DNA of 64,000 nucleotides, from NCBI RefSeq assembly GCF_003014485.1, contig NZ_PYGA01000001.1, forward strand, positions 248,001 through 312,000, written 5' to 3'. The first letter of the stretch is position 1, and the number at the start of each line of letters is the position of its first letter. This document shows positions 8,637-16,102 of this stretch, piece by piece. A model generated the notes under the pieces. The model was not told the DNA's origin and searched no databases. It was given only the letters and a program-made list of their open reading frames with translations. The position numbers and the translations under genes were made by a program. This DNA comes from Murinocardiopsis flavida. Lineage in GTDB: Bacteria > Actinomycetota > Actinomycetes > Streptosporangiales > Streptosporangiaceae.

Positions 8637-8942
8637 ATGACGACCACCCAGGTAGACCTGACGACGTCCATCGTCCAGATCATCAAGGGCGGGGAGCCCG
8701 ATGAGGACGGTTTCACCCTCATCGGCCACGAATCCCCCCGGCGGATCACCCTGTGCGCCACCGGCTGCGCGTGCAGGGCCACGGCCCTCATGGTCGACTT
8801 CTGGGAACTGGTCGAGCAGTACGACGTCTACTCCCCCAAGACCGATATCTGGCTGCGCATCATCCCCTTGGGCGAGACGGCCCCTCTCCCCGAAGGCGCG
8901 AGCCTCCTCGAAGAACGCTCCGTCTTCTACGGCATCGGCTGA
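8637..8942 (+). CDS. Small protein with a Cys cluster, unknown function
   Basis: 101 residues from the ATG at 8637, preceded by an AAGGAG site at 8623-8628. A longer frame runs upstream but would overlap the divergent XRE promoter. Residues LCATGCACRA hold three cysteines (C-x3-C-x-C). The protein is acidic, without signal peptide or membrane helix. I recognise no family. The position, head-to-head with the XRE/DUF397 pair across 124 bp, suggests it is the regulated partner. Confidence 0.65.
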   Translation: MTTTQVDLTTSIVQIIKGGEPDEDGFTLIGHESPRRITLCATGCACRATALMVDFWELVEQYDVYSPKTDIWLRIIPLGETAPLPEGASLLEERSVFYGIG

Positions 8943-9019
8943 CCCGCCCCACGCTGTGCCCGGCGCTCCCCATCGAGTCCTCATACCGAGGTGGAGTTTC
9001 GGCTCCTCGGGGTCGGTCC

Positions 9020-9038
9020 GTCTGCGGGGCGGCCTTGT
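9020..9038. repeat. Dispersed 19-bp repeat, copy 1
   Basis: gtctgcggggcggccttgt is found again without mismatch at 13977-13995. Both copies lie in intergenic DNA of the accessory block. Confidence 0.7.
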
Positions 9039-9232
9039 CGCTGGCCCGCAGACGGGCGGTCTGCGGTCAAAAGCAGCACCGAGGGCGGCGGGTGGCCCGG
9101 GTCAGCGGTCACCGGCGGCGGGGCGCATGCACCAAGACTGCGTTGGCGTCAGTTGATTGCGCCGAGACTGCACGCCCCGTCGTTCTCGGCACCGGGACAC
9201 CGCCGCCGTGTCCGCTTCCCCCCGGTTCCGTT

Positions 9233-9293
9233 GCTGATCTTGACGAAACTGTTCCCTCAACCGCCGCGGAGGGAACAGTTCGTCAAGATCAGC
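9233..9293. repeat. Long near-perfect inverted repeat (MITE/REP-like)
   Basis: The left arm, 9233-9258, begins gctgatcttgacgaaactg. The right arm, 9269-9293, is its complement except for one missing A. The loop is 10 nt (9259-9268). With 25 paired bases it is too long and too AT-balanced to look like an ordinary terminator of this genome. No T-run follows on either side. A miniature transposable or REP-type element is the better guess. Confidence 0.7.
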
Positions 9294-9339
9294 GGGGGAT
9301 GCGGAGGGATCGGTCATCGGCCGGCCGTACCCGGTGTTG

Positions 9340-9450
9340 GTCGACGGCGATGACCTCGACCTCCGCCAAAAGGTCGGGGCGGCCCAAGCGGGTGGCGCCG
9401 GACAGCACGCCGGGCGGACGGACGTCGAACTCCGCCAAGCGGCCCGCGAG
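9340..9450 (-). pseudogene. Truncated RidA-family gene fragment
   Basis: Read on the minus strand, this encodes the C-terminal 36 or so residues of a RidA-family protein (RLAEFDVRPPGVLSGATRLG and what follows). It is about 90% identical over 108 bp to the 3' end of the intact gene at 10148-10540. The upstream two-thirds of the gene are missing, and the break lies just before the start of the YciI gene. Substitutions are a mix of silent and conservative changes, so it looks like a diverged paralogue later truncated, not a very recent copy. Confidence 0.75.
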
Positions 9451-9472
9451 CGGTCTTCGGTAGGTTTGCTGC

Positions 9473-10051
9473 ATGCCGTTCTATGTTCATGCCGAGGACA
9501 GGCCAGGGGTCGGGGCCGAACTGGAAGGCCTCGCCGAAGCGCACTGGTCGTACATGGACGGCTTCGCCGACCGGCTCATCCTGCGCGGCCCCACGGTCTC
9601 GGCGGACGGGACCGAGCACACGGGCAGCGTCCATGTGGTCGACCTGGCCGACCGCGCCGATGCGGACCGGTTCGCGGTCGAGGAGCCCTTCTGGTCGGCC
9701 GGCCTCTACCGGGACATCACGACCGTCCGAGCCGTCGTCCTACTCGACCGCAAACCCGCCGAGGACCCACGCGCATCAGTCCCGAACGCGCTGGTCACAT
9801 GCCAATGGGCCCCGGAGCTTCGCGACGCCGGCGGCACCGAACCGCACCTGCTCGGCGCCGAGCCGGACGACCGCGTGGGCTTCGTGGCCGTTCTGACCAA
9901 CGAGGACCAGTCCCACACGACGGGGATCGTCGCGGTCGTCAGGGCCCACCAGGACGAGGCGGCGAAGCTCGTCCAGCCAATCGCGGACCGGCTCGCGGGC
10001 ACAACCGCACCCCTGACCGCCCAGCGCTGGGAACGCGGCGGGCGCTCCTAG
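9473..10051 (+). CDS. YciI-family protein with a C-terminal extension
   Basis: 192 residues from the ATG at 9473. Residues 1-95 are a YciI-like domain: AEAHWSYMDGFADRLILRGP, then HTGSVHVVDLADRADADRF, then a closing GLYRDITTVRAVVLLDR. YciI domains are ferredoxin-like folds with a conserved His-Asp pair and uncertain enzymatic role. Residues 100-192 form a second, unrecognised alpha/beta region not found in single-domain YciI proteins. The gene sits between two direct repeats of the RidA 3' end (9340-9447 and 10151-10258), which suggests that it arrived by or caused a rearrangement. Confidence 0.8.
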   Translation: MPFYVHAEDRPGVGAELEGLAEAHWSYMDGFADRLILRGPTVSADGTEHTGSVHVVDLADRADADRFAVEEPFWSAGLYRDITTVRAVVLLDRKPAEDPRASVPNALVTCQWAPELRDAGGTEPHLLGAEPDDRVGFVAVLTNEDQSHTTGIVAVVRAHQDEAAKLVQPIADRLAGTTAPLTAQRWERGGRS

Positions 10052-10147
10052 CTGGGAGACGCCGGGAGCCCGCCTGGGTTGGGCGTCCCGTAGGGCTCGA
10101 AGAACCCGGAGGCGCCGCCCGCTCCGCCGGTTCCAACGGGGCCGGAG

Positions 10148-10540
10148 TCAGTCGGCGGCGATGACCTCGATCTCCACCAGGAGGTCGGGGCGGCCCAGGC
10201 GGGTGGTGCCGGACAGCACTCCGGGCGGACGGACGTCGAACTCCGCCAGGCGATCCGCCAAGGCGTCACCCGCGTGCTCGAAGAACGCGTCGACATCGGT
10301 GACGTGTGTGTTCATACGGACGATGTCGGCGAGGCTCATCCCGGCCTTGTCGAGAACGGCCGCCACGTTGTCGAGCGCGAGGAGCGTCTGCGCCCGCATG
10401 TCCCCGGGGTGCCGCGACTCGCCTTCGGGCGAGACCGAGCACTGGCCGCTGACGAACAGCAGCCGCCGGTGCCCTTCGATCATGACCCCCTGGTCGAGGC
10501 CCTCCGGGTAGCTCCACGGGTTCACGACGGTGCGCTGCAT
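10148..10540 (-). CDS. RidA/YjgF-family protein
   Basis: 130 residues from the ATG at 10540 (an upstream in-frame start would add four residues). RidA proteins hydrolyse reactive enamine/imine intermediates released by PLP enzymes. Family landmarks are LLFVSGQCSVSPEGE near residue 30, DNVAAVLDKAGMSLADIVRM near 65, and the closing RPDLLVEIEVIAAD. The final segment carries the Glu-Ile-x-x-Ile-Ala strand typical of the trimer core. Subgroup and substrate cannot be fixed. A truncated homologue lies 700 bp away. Confidence 0.88.
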   Translation of the reverse strand: MQRTVVNPWSYPEGLDQGVMIEGHRRLLFVSGQCSVSPEGESRHPGDMRAQTLLALDNVAAVLDKAGMSLADIVRMNTHVTDVDAFFEHAGDALADRLAEFDVRPPGVLSGTTRLGRPDLLVEIEVIAAD

Positions 10541-10782
10541 GGCTGTCCTCATTCCTGTCCCTGCGAGTCAGCAGTCGGTGCGCTGCCGGACGGCGGTGCA
10601 CTCGCACCGTAGAAGTTCAGGTTAGGTCGAGGTCAAGGGGGCTTTCCGCCGGTCACGGGCTTCCGTCGGGATTCGGACGTCACCGGTGCGCAACTCTCCG
10701 CAGTATCCGCTCAACTTTCCGGGGGAGCCGCGCGTCATACGCGTGAACTGATCGCGATCCCACCATTAACGGGAGTTGTCGG

Positions 10783-11895
10783 ATGCACCAGACCGGTTGG
10801 CACGGGCGGCACACCGCACGAGTACGCACAGGCGCAGCGGGCGCCTTCGCCCTGGCGGCGGTGGCCGCACTGGCGGCCCCCGCGCAGGCCGCCCCGCAAT
10901 GGACCCAGGTCCACGGGTCGGCCGAGCTAGGCGGCTCGTTCGACGCCGTCGCGGCGGTCGACGGCGCGAACATCTGGGCGTTCGGCGACGACAGCGCCCA
11001 GAACGACGGCGCGACCTGGGTGCACCGCTGGGACGGCGAGAAGTGGCAGAAGGAGGCCACGCCCGACGGCTGGAGCGTCGTGCCCAGCACCGCCGACGCG
11101 TCAGCGGCCGACGACGTGTGGGCGGCGGGGCGCTCTCCCGAGGGCGGGGCATCGTCCCTCCACTTCGACGGCGACAAGTGGGAGGCCATCGAACTCGACC
11201 CGGCGCTGACCCCCACCGACATCGAGGCGATCGACCCCGACAACGTGTGGATGCTGGCGAAGCCCGTCGACGGCTACGACCGGGCGACGTTCTTCGACGG
11301 CGAGATCTGGCGCGACTACCCCGCTCCGGCGGCGCACAACGCGCTGTCGGCGGTGTCGGCCGACGACGTCTTCGCTGTTGGCGGCGGCGACGGCGGCCAG
11401 CCGGGCGTCGAGCGCTGGGACGGTGAGAAGTGGACCCCGATGGAGGTGCCGAAGGTCGACCTGCCCGGCGGCGAGGCGAGCGCGGTCTTCGAGGACGTGT
11501 TCGCGCGCTCGGCCGACGACGTGTGGGCGGCCGGCGGGGTCTCCTGGAAGGACGGCGACGACGTGAACCACTCCCGTCCGCTGCTCGCCCACTTCGACGG
11601 CGACGCCTGGAGCATCGTCGAGACCGAGGGCGACGCCGCATACGACGCGGTCGCCGACGACGGTGACGGCGGCCTGTGGCTCAACGAGGGCTCGTGGAAC
11701 CCGACCTTCGTGCACCGCACCGCTGGCGGCGAGACCACCCGGCAGCAACTGACCGACGACAAGTACGACCTGTCGATCCCGACCCTGGCACACGTCCCCG
11801 GCGGTAACGGGGCCGTCGCCGTCGGCACCGCGTTCGAGGAGGGCGACCCCGACGTCTTCACCGACCACGGCGTGGTCTTCGGAACGGGTCTCTAG
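10783..11895 (+). CDS. Secreted beta-propeller-like protein
   Basis: 370 residues. A signal peptide with a twin-basic start and an Ala-rich core ends at about residue 36 (PAQA|AP). The mature part is built of repeats with the pattern ADDVWAAG (also DNVWMLA, ADDVFAVGG) followed by a strand ending WDGEKW or FDGDKW, about six or seven times. That spacing suggests a secreted propeller of the kind found in Gram-positive surface proteins. It is rich in Asp and Trp and has no catalytic residues I can identify. Preceded by a GGGAG site and a 230-bp spacer shared with the divergent RidA gene. Confidence 0.78.
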   Translation: MHQTGWHGRHTARVRTGAAGAFALAAVAALAAPAQAAPQWTQVHGSAELGGSFDAVAAVDGANIWAFGDDSAQNDGATWVHRWDGEKWQKEATPDGWSVVPSTADASAADDVWAAGRSPEGGASSLHFDGDKWEAIELDPALTPTDIEAIDPDNVWMLAKPVDGYDRATFFDGEIWRDYPAPAAHNALSAVSADDVFAVGGGDGGQPGVERWDGEKWTPMEVPKVDLPGGEASAVFEDVFARSADDVWAAGGVSWKDGDDVNHSRPLLAHFDGDAWSIVETEGDAAYDAVADDGDGGLWLNEGSWNPTFVHRTAGGETTRQQLTDDKYDLSIPTLAHVPGGNGAVAVGTAFEEGDPDVFTDHGVVFGTGL

Positions 11896-12040
11896 ACCGT
11901 TCGCTGTCGCTGTCGTTGTCGCTGCTGCTGTCTCCGCCGGAGACCGGGGGCGGCCGCGGCGGCCGGGGCGACCCGGGACAGCGGGTAACCGGGGGCGGGC
12001 GCAGTTCGGCGCCCGCCCCCGGCGTGTGCGCCCGGGTCCG

Positions 12041-12180
12041 CCGCTGGAGGTCGGGGTCCGCGGCCGCATGTCGGGGCACGCTGCTACAGGTGGGGGTCCG
12101 GGGCCGCTGGCCGGAGCCCGCTGCTACAGCTCGGGGCACGGAGCCGCAGGCCGGAGTCCACTGCTACAGCTCGGGGTCCG
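12041..12180. repeat. 40-bp tandem repeat reaching into marR-type gene
   Basis: Units start at 12041, 12081, 12121 and 12161, exactly 40 bp apart; the last is partial. Each of the last three begins ctgctacag and continues with a variant of gtcggggtccg and a ggccgg-rich half. The terminal unit supplies the stop codon (12164-12166) and last codons of the minus-strand MarR gene. Confidence 0.85.
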
Positions 12181-12667
12181 CGGCGAGGGCGCGCTCGTAT
12201 GCCGCCATGGTCCGCACGAAGGTGGCGCGCTCCTCGGGGGTCAGCGGGTCGAGCGCGCTGCGCCACGCAGCGGCGCTCCTGGCCAGCCAGGCGTCCACCG
12301 CGTCCCTGTTCGCTTCGGCGATGCTGACGACGGTGCGGCGCCGGTCGGCGTCGTCCTCTGTGCGGTCCAGGACGCCCCTGCGGTTGAGGTCGCCGACCAT
12401 CAGGCTGACCGTCGCCGGGGCGACCTCCAGGCGGCGCGCGAGCTCGTTGACGCCGAGCGGCCCATCGAAGAGCAGGTAGGCCAGCAGCGACAGGTGCCGC
12501 GGCGCGAGGTTCGCGGACTTGAGCCGCTCGGGCGGCGGCGTGCGCTTGGCCCTGCCGACCAGGCGGGGCATCAGCAGCAGCAGGGTCCTGATGCCCTCAT
12601 CGACGCTCATGCCCTCCGCTGCGTCCGACCCCGCCGCGCGCTCCCCGCCGCTCTGCTCTGTTGACAT
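12164..12667 (-). CDS. MarR-family transcriptional regulator
   Basis: 167 residues. The winged helix lies at about 50-120: PRHLSLLAYLLFDGPLGVNE, the recognition helix ARRLEVAPATVSLMVGDLNR, and the wing LDRTEDDADRRRTVVSI. MarR dimers bind short palindromes and respond to phenolics or oxidants. The gene is divergent from the nitroreductase-hemerythrin fusion at 12779 across 111 bp that contains two matching dyads. It therefore probably represses both itself and the fusion gene. The 3' end including the stop codon lies in a 40-bp tandem repeat, so the C-terminus may vary between strains. Confidence 0.92.
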   Translation of the reverse strand: MSTEQSGGERAAGSDAAEGMSVDEGIRTLLLLMPRLVGRAKRTPPPERLKSANLAPRHLSLLAYLLFDGPLGVNELARRLEVAPATVSLMVGDLNRRGVLDRTEDDADRRRTVVSIAEANRDAVDAWLARSAAAWRSALDPLTPEERATFVRTMAAYERALAADPEL

Positions 12668-12686
12668 ACCTGTGACTCCAAATTAA

Positions 12687-12722
12687 CTTTGCTTTCAAAG
12701 ATAAATACCTTCGTTGTCAAAG
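12687..12722. promoter_or_regulatory. Paired MarR operator candidates
   Basis: ctttgctttcaaag (12687-12700) and cttcgttgtcaaag (12709-12722) are related dyads 22 bp apart, two helical turns, in an AT-rich island between the divergent MarR and fusion genes. The position overlaps the expected core promoters of both. Confidence 0.65.
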
Positions 12723-12778
12723 AGGCTAGTCGGAACAGCATCTGACACCCGAGGTTCCGACCTGGGAGGATCCCGTCC

Positions 12779-13906
12779 ATGCCCGAAGAGCAACAGCAGC
12801 CTTCGCCCGCCGAGTTCAACCGCCGGGTCATCGCGGAGTTCCGGCAGAACGCCGGTCGGGTCGGCGGCCCGTTCGACGGCGCGCCCCTCGTCCTGGTCAC
12901 GAGCACCGGAACGAGGACGGGGCGGCGGCACACCACACCGACCATGTACCTGCGCGACAACGGACGGATCGTGGTGTTCGCGTCCAACGCGGGCTTCGAC
13001 CACAACCCGGCCTGGTTTCACAACATCAGCGCCGATGCGCGCGTGACCGTGGAGATCGCGGCCGACAGCGCCACAGAGGCGGAAGCCGACCAGCCCGACA
13101 CGACCCGCGACGGCGTAACCAACCTGGACGCGACCCGCGACGGAGTGACGACCCTGGACGCGATCGCGACCGTCCTGCACGGCGCCGAGCGCGACCGCCT
13201 CTACGCCCGGCAGGCACGCCTCGTCCCCGCGTTCGCCGACTACGAGGCCAAGACCGAACGGATCATCCCCGTCGTCGCACTCCGCCCCCTGCGCCCGGCG
13301 GGCGACGGCGCACGCGCATACGCCCTCAGCGAGGAACTGGTGCACATCCACGACGGGATGCGCCGCGAACTCGCCGACATCCGCGCCCAACTCGGCACCG
13401 CCGCCGGGACGGCCACGGCCCAGGCGGGGGCCCACACAGGGGGCGGCGCGGAGGTCGACACAGGGGCCCACTCGGAGGTCGACACGGAGGCCAGCGGGAA
13501 GGCCACGGCCCACCCCCGGGCCTACACGCTGGCCCACACGGGGGCCGACACGGAGACCGGCGGAACCGCCACGCCCCACACGGAGGTCGGCGCCGAGCTG
13601 CGCTCCCGCTGCCTGGCGTTCTGCGCCGGGCTGCACGAGCACCACACCAAGGAGGACGGCTCCGCGTTTCCACCGTTGGAGGAGCGGTTCCCCGAACTCG
13701 CACCCGCGCTCGCCCGGCTCAGGGCGGAGCACACGGCCGTCGCTCGGATCAACGCCGACCTCACCGCGCTATTGGCAGAGGACAGCTGCACCGACCCCGC
13801 GACACTGCGCGCCCGCTTCGACGAGCTGAGCGGCGAACTGGAAGACCACTTCGACTACGAGGAGGCGCAACTCGCCACCTCACTCGACACCCTGTTCCCC
13901 CGCTGA
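12779..13906 (+). CDS. F420-type nitroreductase-hemerythrin fusion protein
   Basis: 375 residues, preceded by GGGAGG. Residues 10-175 are a deazaflavin-dependent nitroreductase (Ddn-like) domain: FNRRVIAEFRQNAGRVGGPF, LVLVTSTGTRTGRRHTTPTM, HNPAWFHNISADARVTVE and closing YEAKTERIIPVV. Residues 183-370 are a hemerythrin domain with probable iron ligands H191, H288 or H289, E292, H318, H357 and E361. Two repeat-derived insertions interrupt it: a duplicated DTTRDGVTNL unit at 108-128, encoded by a 30-bp tandem repeat, and a Thr/His/Gly/Ala linker at about 205-272. The pairing suggests F420H2-dependent reduction coupled to an O2- or redox-sensing di-iron site. This is inference; activity is unknown. 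Confidence 0.88.
   Translation: MPEEQQQPSPAEFNRRVIAEFRQNAGRVGGPFDGAPLVLVTSTGTRTGRRHTTPTMYLRDNGRIVVFASNAGFDHNPAWFHNISADARVTVEIAADSATEAEADQPDTTRDGVTNLDATRDGVTTLDAIATVLHGAERDRLYARQARLVPAFADYEAKTERIIPVVALRPLRPAGDGARAYALSEELVHIHDGMRRELADIRAQLGTAAGTATAQAGAHTGGGAEVDTGAHSEVDTEASGKATAHPRAYTLAHTGADTETGGTATPHTEVGAELRSRCLAFCAGLHEHHTKEDGSAFPPLEERFPELAPALARLRAEHTAVARINADLTALLAEDSCTDPATLRARFDELSGELEDHFDYEEAQLATSLDTLFPR
13097..13168. repeat. 30-bp in-frame tandem repeat
   Basis: Units at 13097-13126 and 13127-13156, with a partial third to 13168, all starting gac(a/g)cgacccgcgacgg or a degenerate form. They add about 20 residues to the nitroreductase domain of the fusion gene. Confidence 0.75.
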
Positions 13907-13976
13907 GTTCCCGCGCTGACCACGCGGAAAATGCCCCCCTCAATCACGGGTGGACCTACGGCGTATTGGACCGAAG

Positions 13977-13995
13977 GTCTGCGGGGCGGCCTTGT
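13977..13995. repeat. Dispersed 19-bp repeat, copy 2
   Basis: Identical to 9020-9038. It lies in the 133-bp spacer between the fusion gene and the MerR gene, 45 bp from the MerR stop. Confidence 0.7.
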
Positions 13996-14039
13996 TGCAG
14001 CTCGGGACGCGGGTGACCTGCGGGGAAGAGCAACAATTT

Positions 14040-14951
14040 CTAGGTGGCGGGTGAGTCTTGGGCGGACAGTTCTATGGCCAGTTCCATACAGCGCCATTGG
14101 GCTGGGGAGACGTCGTAGGGCATCTTGCCGATGGCCTCGAACGCGCTCATGGAGCCGGCCTCCCGCCTGCCGGAGCCGAGGTCGGCCCCGTCCTCGCCGT
14201 CATCGGCGGGAGCGGGGTGCAAAGTGTCCCAGGCGTCGAAGAGGGCATCGTCGTCCTTATCCAGGCCGGACTCCTCGATGACGGCGTGCAGGGCGCTTTC
14301 GAAGGTGTGCCGCTCGACGGCCACCTGAGCCACCCGTGGATCATCGACGGCGACGCTGTCATCGAGTGCCTCCTCGGCGTCATCGATGCGGTCGGAATCC
14401 TCCCGCAGAGTGGGATGCGTGGCCAGGGCGATGAAGCGGGTGGCCTGGACGGCCGCGCCGAGCGGGCCGAAGATCCGCTCAGTGACCAGCAGGGTGTCCA
14501 GGTCCGCCTGACGCAGGGAGCCCTCGGGCAGGCTCTTGAGACGGTCGGTCACGAAGTCGGAGAGCAGGCCCATCCGGCTGCCCTCGGTGCGCATCCGCTG
14601 CACGGCCATCCGTTGCCGCCCCAATTCCGCCTCCTGCTCGGCGAGGGTTTCCTCCAACCGCTCCAGGGTGCCCGCGATACCGTCTCCGCTGTCCGCACCG
14701 GCGAAAGCCGCGCCGGTGGTAAAGGCGTCACGGATGTCGTCGAGGGCGATCCCGGCGTCGGCCATCTTGCGAATCCACAGCAGGCGGATCATGTCCTCGT
14801 AGCCGTAGCGGCGGCGGTCATCGCCGCCCCGCTCAGGCTCGGGGAGCAGGCCGATCTCGTGGTAATGGCGAATCGCCCGTGGCGTGGTGCCGGCGAAGGC
14901 CGCCGCGTCACCGATCTTGACCTGGCGGGGTGGCGTGAAAGACGAGTGCAT
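14040..14951 (-). CDS. MerR-family transcriptional regulator
   Basis: 303 residues from the ATG at 14951; the frame is open upstream but lacks MerR-like sequence. The N-terminal winged helix (about 12-80) shows VKIGDAAAFAGTTPRAIRHY and HEIGLLPEPERGGDDRRRYG, followed by MIRLLWIRKMADAGIALDDI. A coiled coil (about 105-140, TLERLEETLAEQEAELGRQR) mediates dimerisation. The large C-terminal helical domain is an effector region without the Cys ligands of metal sensors. The effector is unknown. Upstream lies an IS remnant, which may have replaced its original neighbour. Confidence 0.9.
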   Translation of the reverse strand: MHSSFTPPRQVKIGDAAAFAGTTPRAIRHYHEIGLLPEPERGGDDRRRYGYEDMIRLLWIRKMADAGIALDDIRDAFTTGAAFAGADSGDGIAGTLERLEETLAEQEAELGRQRMAVQRMRTEGSRMGLLSDFVTDRLKSLPEGSLRQADLDTLLVTERIFGPLGAAVQATRFIALATHPTLREDSDRIDDAEEALDDSVAVDDPRVAQVAVERHTFESALHAVIEESGLDKDDDALFDAWDTLHPAPADDGEDGADLGSGRREAGSMSAFEAIGKMPYDVSPAQWRCMELAIELSAQDSPAT

Positions 14952-15090
14952 GAGCAGGGACCTTTCCTCAAGGGATCGGGGCGTAAGTCCACAGGACCAC
15001 ATGCCGCTACGGAAGGTGCAACTCCATACACTCCGTCCCGCGCCAATGCCAGGCGATGCGCCCTTCCTCCGTGATGACCGCACGGAGCAG

Positions 15091-15318
15091 CGGGCGGGTT
15101 CTCGGCCGGCCGACACCGGGCCGGGGCAGCCCGATCGCGTTCAGGACCGGCTCGAACTGTGGACTGTCACCGCGCTGCCCAGCGGTGATCAGCAGCGACA
15201 ACTGCTTCTGTCCCTGCTCACACGCCAGATGAATCTTCGTGGTGAACCCGCCTCGCGACCGGCCCAGTCCATGGTCTTCAGGTCCGGTGTTCACTCCGCC
15301 TGGCGGTTCCTTCTGCAC
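15091..15318 (-). pseudogene. IS5-type transposase remnant
   Basis: A minus-strand frame carries about 76 residues of an IS5-group DDE transposase: DHGLGRSRGGFTTKIHLACE and LLITAGQRGDSPQFEPVL, then PRPGVGRPRTRP. Sequence before DHGLG and after the RTRP box is missing; the frame continues leftwards to 15007 into unrelated sequence. The normal DKAYSS segment and the catalytic Glu region are absent. No terminal inverted repeats were seen. It is inactive, and marks past insertion between the MerR and DinB genes. Confidence 0.85.
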
Positions 15319-15328
15319 AGCACCGCGC

Positions 15329-15370
15329 CGACGGCACCACCGGCCTACGGCCTAGCCGGTGGTGCCGTCG
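15329..15370 (-). terminator. Hairpin at the end of the DinB gene
   Basis: Perfect 16-bp arms, 15329-15344 and 15355-15370, enclose a 10-nt loop, directly after the stop codon region of the DinB gene. No T-run follows, so this is a hairpin-only terminator candidate, common in high-GC actinomycetes. Confidence 0.65.
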
Positions 15371-15371
15371 A

Positions 15372-15884
15372 TTAGACGCCGGTGACGCCGTCGATGCGTT
15401 CGCGGAGCAGGTCGGCGTGGCCGTTGTGGCGGGCGTACTCCTCGATCATGTGGACGTAGATCCACCTGAGGTTGACCTCCTGGCCCATGAAGGCGCCGGT
15501 GTCGGTCAGGGCCCGCCCGGCGCAGAGTTCCCGCGCGGCGGCGACCTCCGTGTTCCAGGTGGCGAGGGCCGCGTCCAGGGTGGCGCCCGCGGACAGCTCG
15601 AATCCGCCGTCGGGACCGTTCGGGTCGGCCTGGGGGTCGTAGATGGGCGGGACCTGCTCCCCTGCGAAGACGCGGCGGAACCAGTTCCGCTCCACCTCCG
15701 CCATGTGCTGGACGAGGCCGGTCGGCGTGAACCCCGACGGCGGCACCGACGCGGTGGCCGCTTGTGCGTCGTCCAGCCCTTCGCACTTCATGGCGAGGGT
15801 GGCGCGGTGGAAGTCGAGCCAACCTTCGAGGGTGGTGCGCTCGTCGGCGTTCAGGGGCGGCATGGGTCGTTCGATCGTGCTCAC
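15372..15884 (-). CDS. DinB-family (DUF664-type) protein
   Basis: 170 residues. It is a four-helix DinB fold. The first metal ligand region is [20 protein letters not shown] near residue 58, and the C-terminal pair lies in [18 protein letters not shown] near residue 145. DinB proteins of actinomycetes include mycothiol-dependent transferases; whether this one uses mycothiol cannot be read from sequence. The gene ends in the hairpin at 15329-15370. It has no obvious operon partner. Confidence 0.88.
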   Translation of the reverse strand: MSTIERPMPPLNADERTTLEGWLDFHRATLAMKCEGLDDAQAATASVPPSGFTPTGLVQHMAEVERNWFRRVFAGEQVPPIYDPQADPNGPDGGFELSAGATLDAALATWNTEVAAARELCAGRALTDTGAFMGQEVNLRWIYVHMIEEYARHNGHADLLRERIDGVTGV

Positions 15885-15950
15885 CGGTTGATTATTACCG
15901 TTGGTGGGAACGGGCCGCGCACCGGGTCGACCGGCAGCGCGGACGGCAGC

Positions 15951-15984
15951 GCGGACGGCAGGCGGCCCACCGCCTGCCGTCCGC
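15951..15984 (-). terminator. Hairpin downstream of DUF418 gene
   Basis: Perfect 15-bp arms (15951-15965, 15970-15984) around a 4-nt loop, 119 bp past the stop of the DUF418 gene. There is no T-run. Confidence 0.6.
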
Positions 15985-16102
15985 TGGACTTGACTCAGTC
16001 CTGCCGACGCGCGCCGTCCGCCGGAACCGGCTCAGCGCCACCGCCTGCCCTCCTCCGAACCCCGCTCAGCCCGGTCGCCGCTTGCCGCTCGCCGGACCCG
16101 GC

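Larger units (their letters stand above)
8943..9339. other. Non-coding spacer with repeats
   Basis: No supported gene. It contains a dispersed 19-bp repeat (9020-9038), a local inverted repeat on the words gtctgcggg and cccgcagac (9020-9052), and the long inverted repeat at 9233-9293. Short ORFs in it have no recognisable features. Confidence 0.6.

Noticed and set aside
12041-12180. CRISPR array
   Set aside because: The 40-bp units are contiguous, without unique spacers, and there are no cas genes.
15007-15318. The transposase frame as an intact gene
   Set aside because: Only a central segment of the transposase is present and the second half runs into unrelated sequence.
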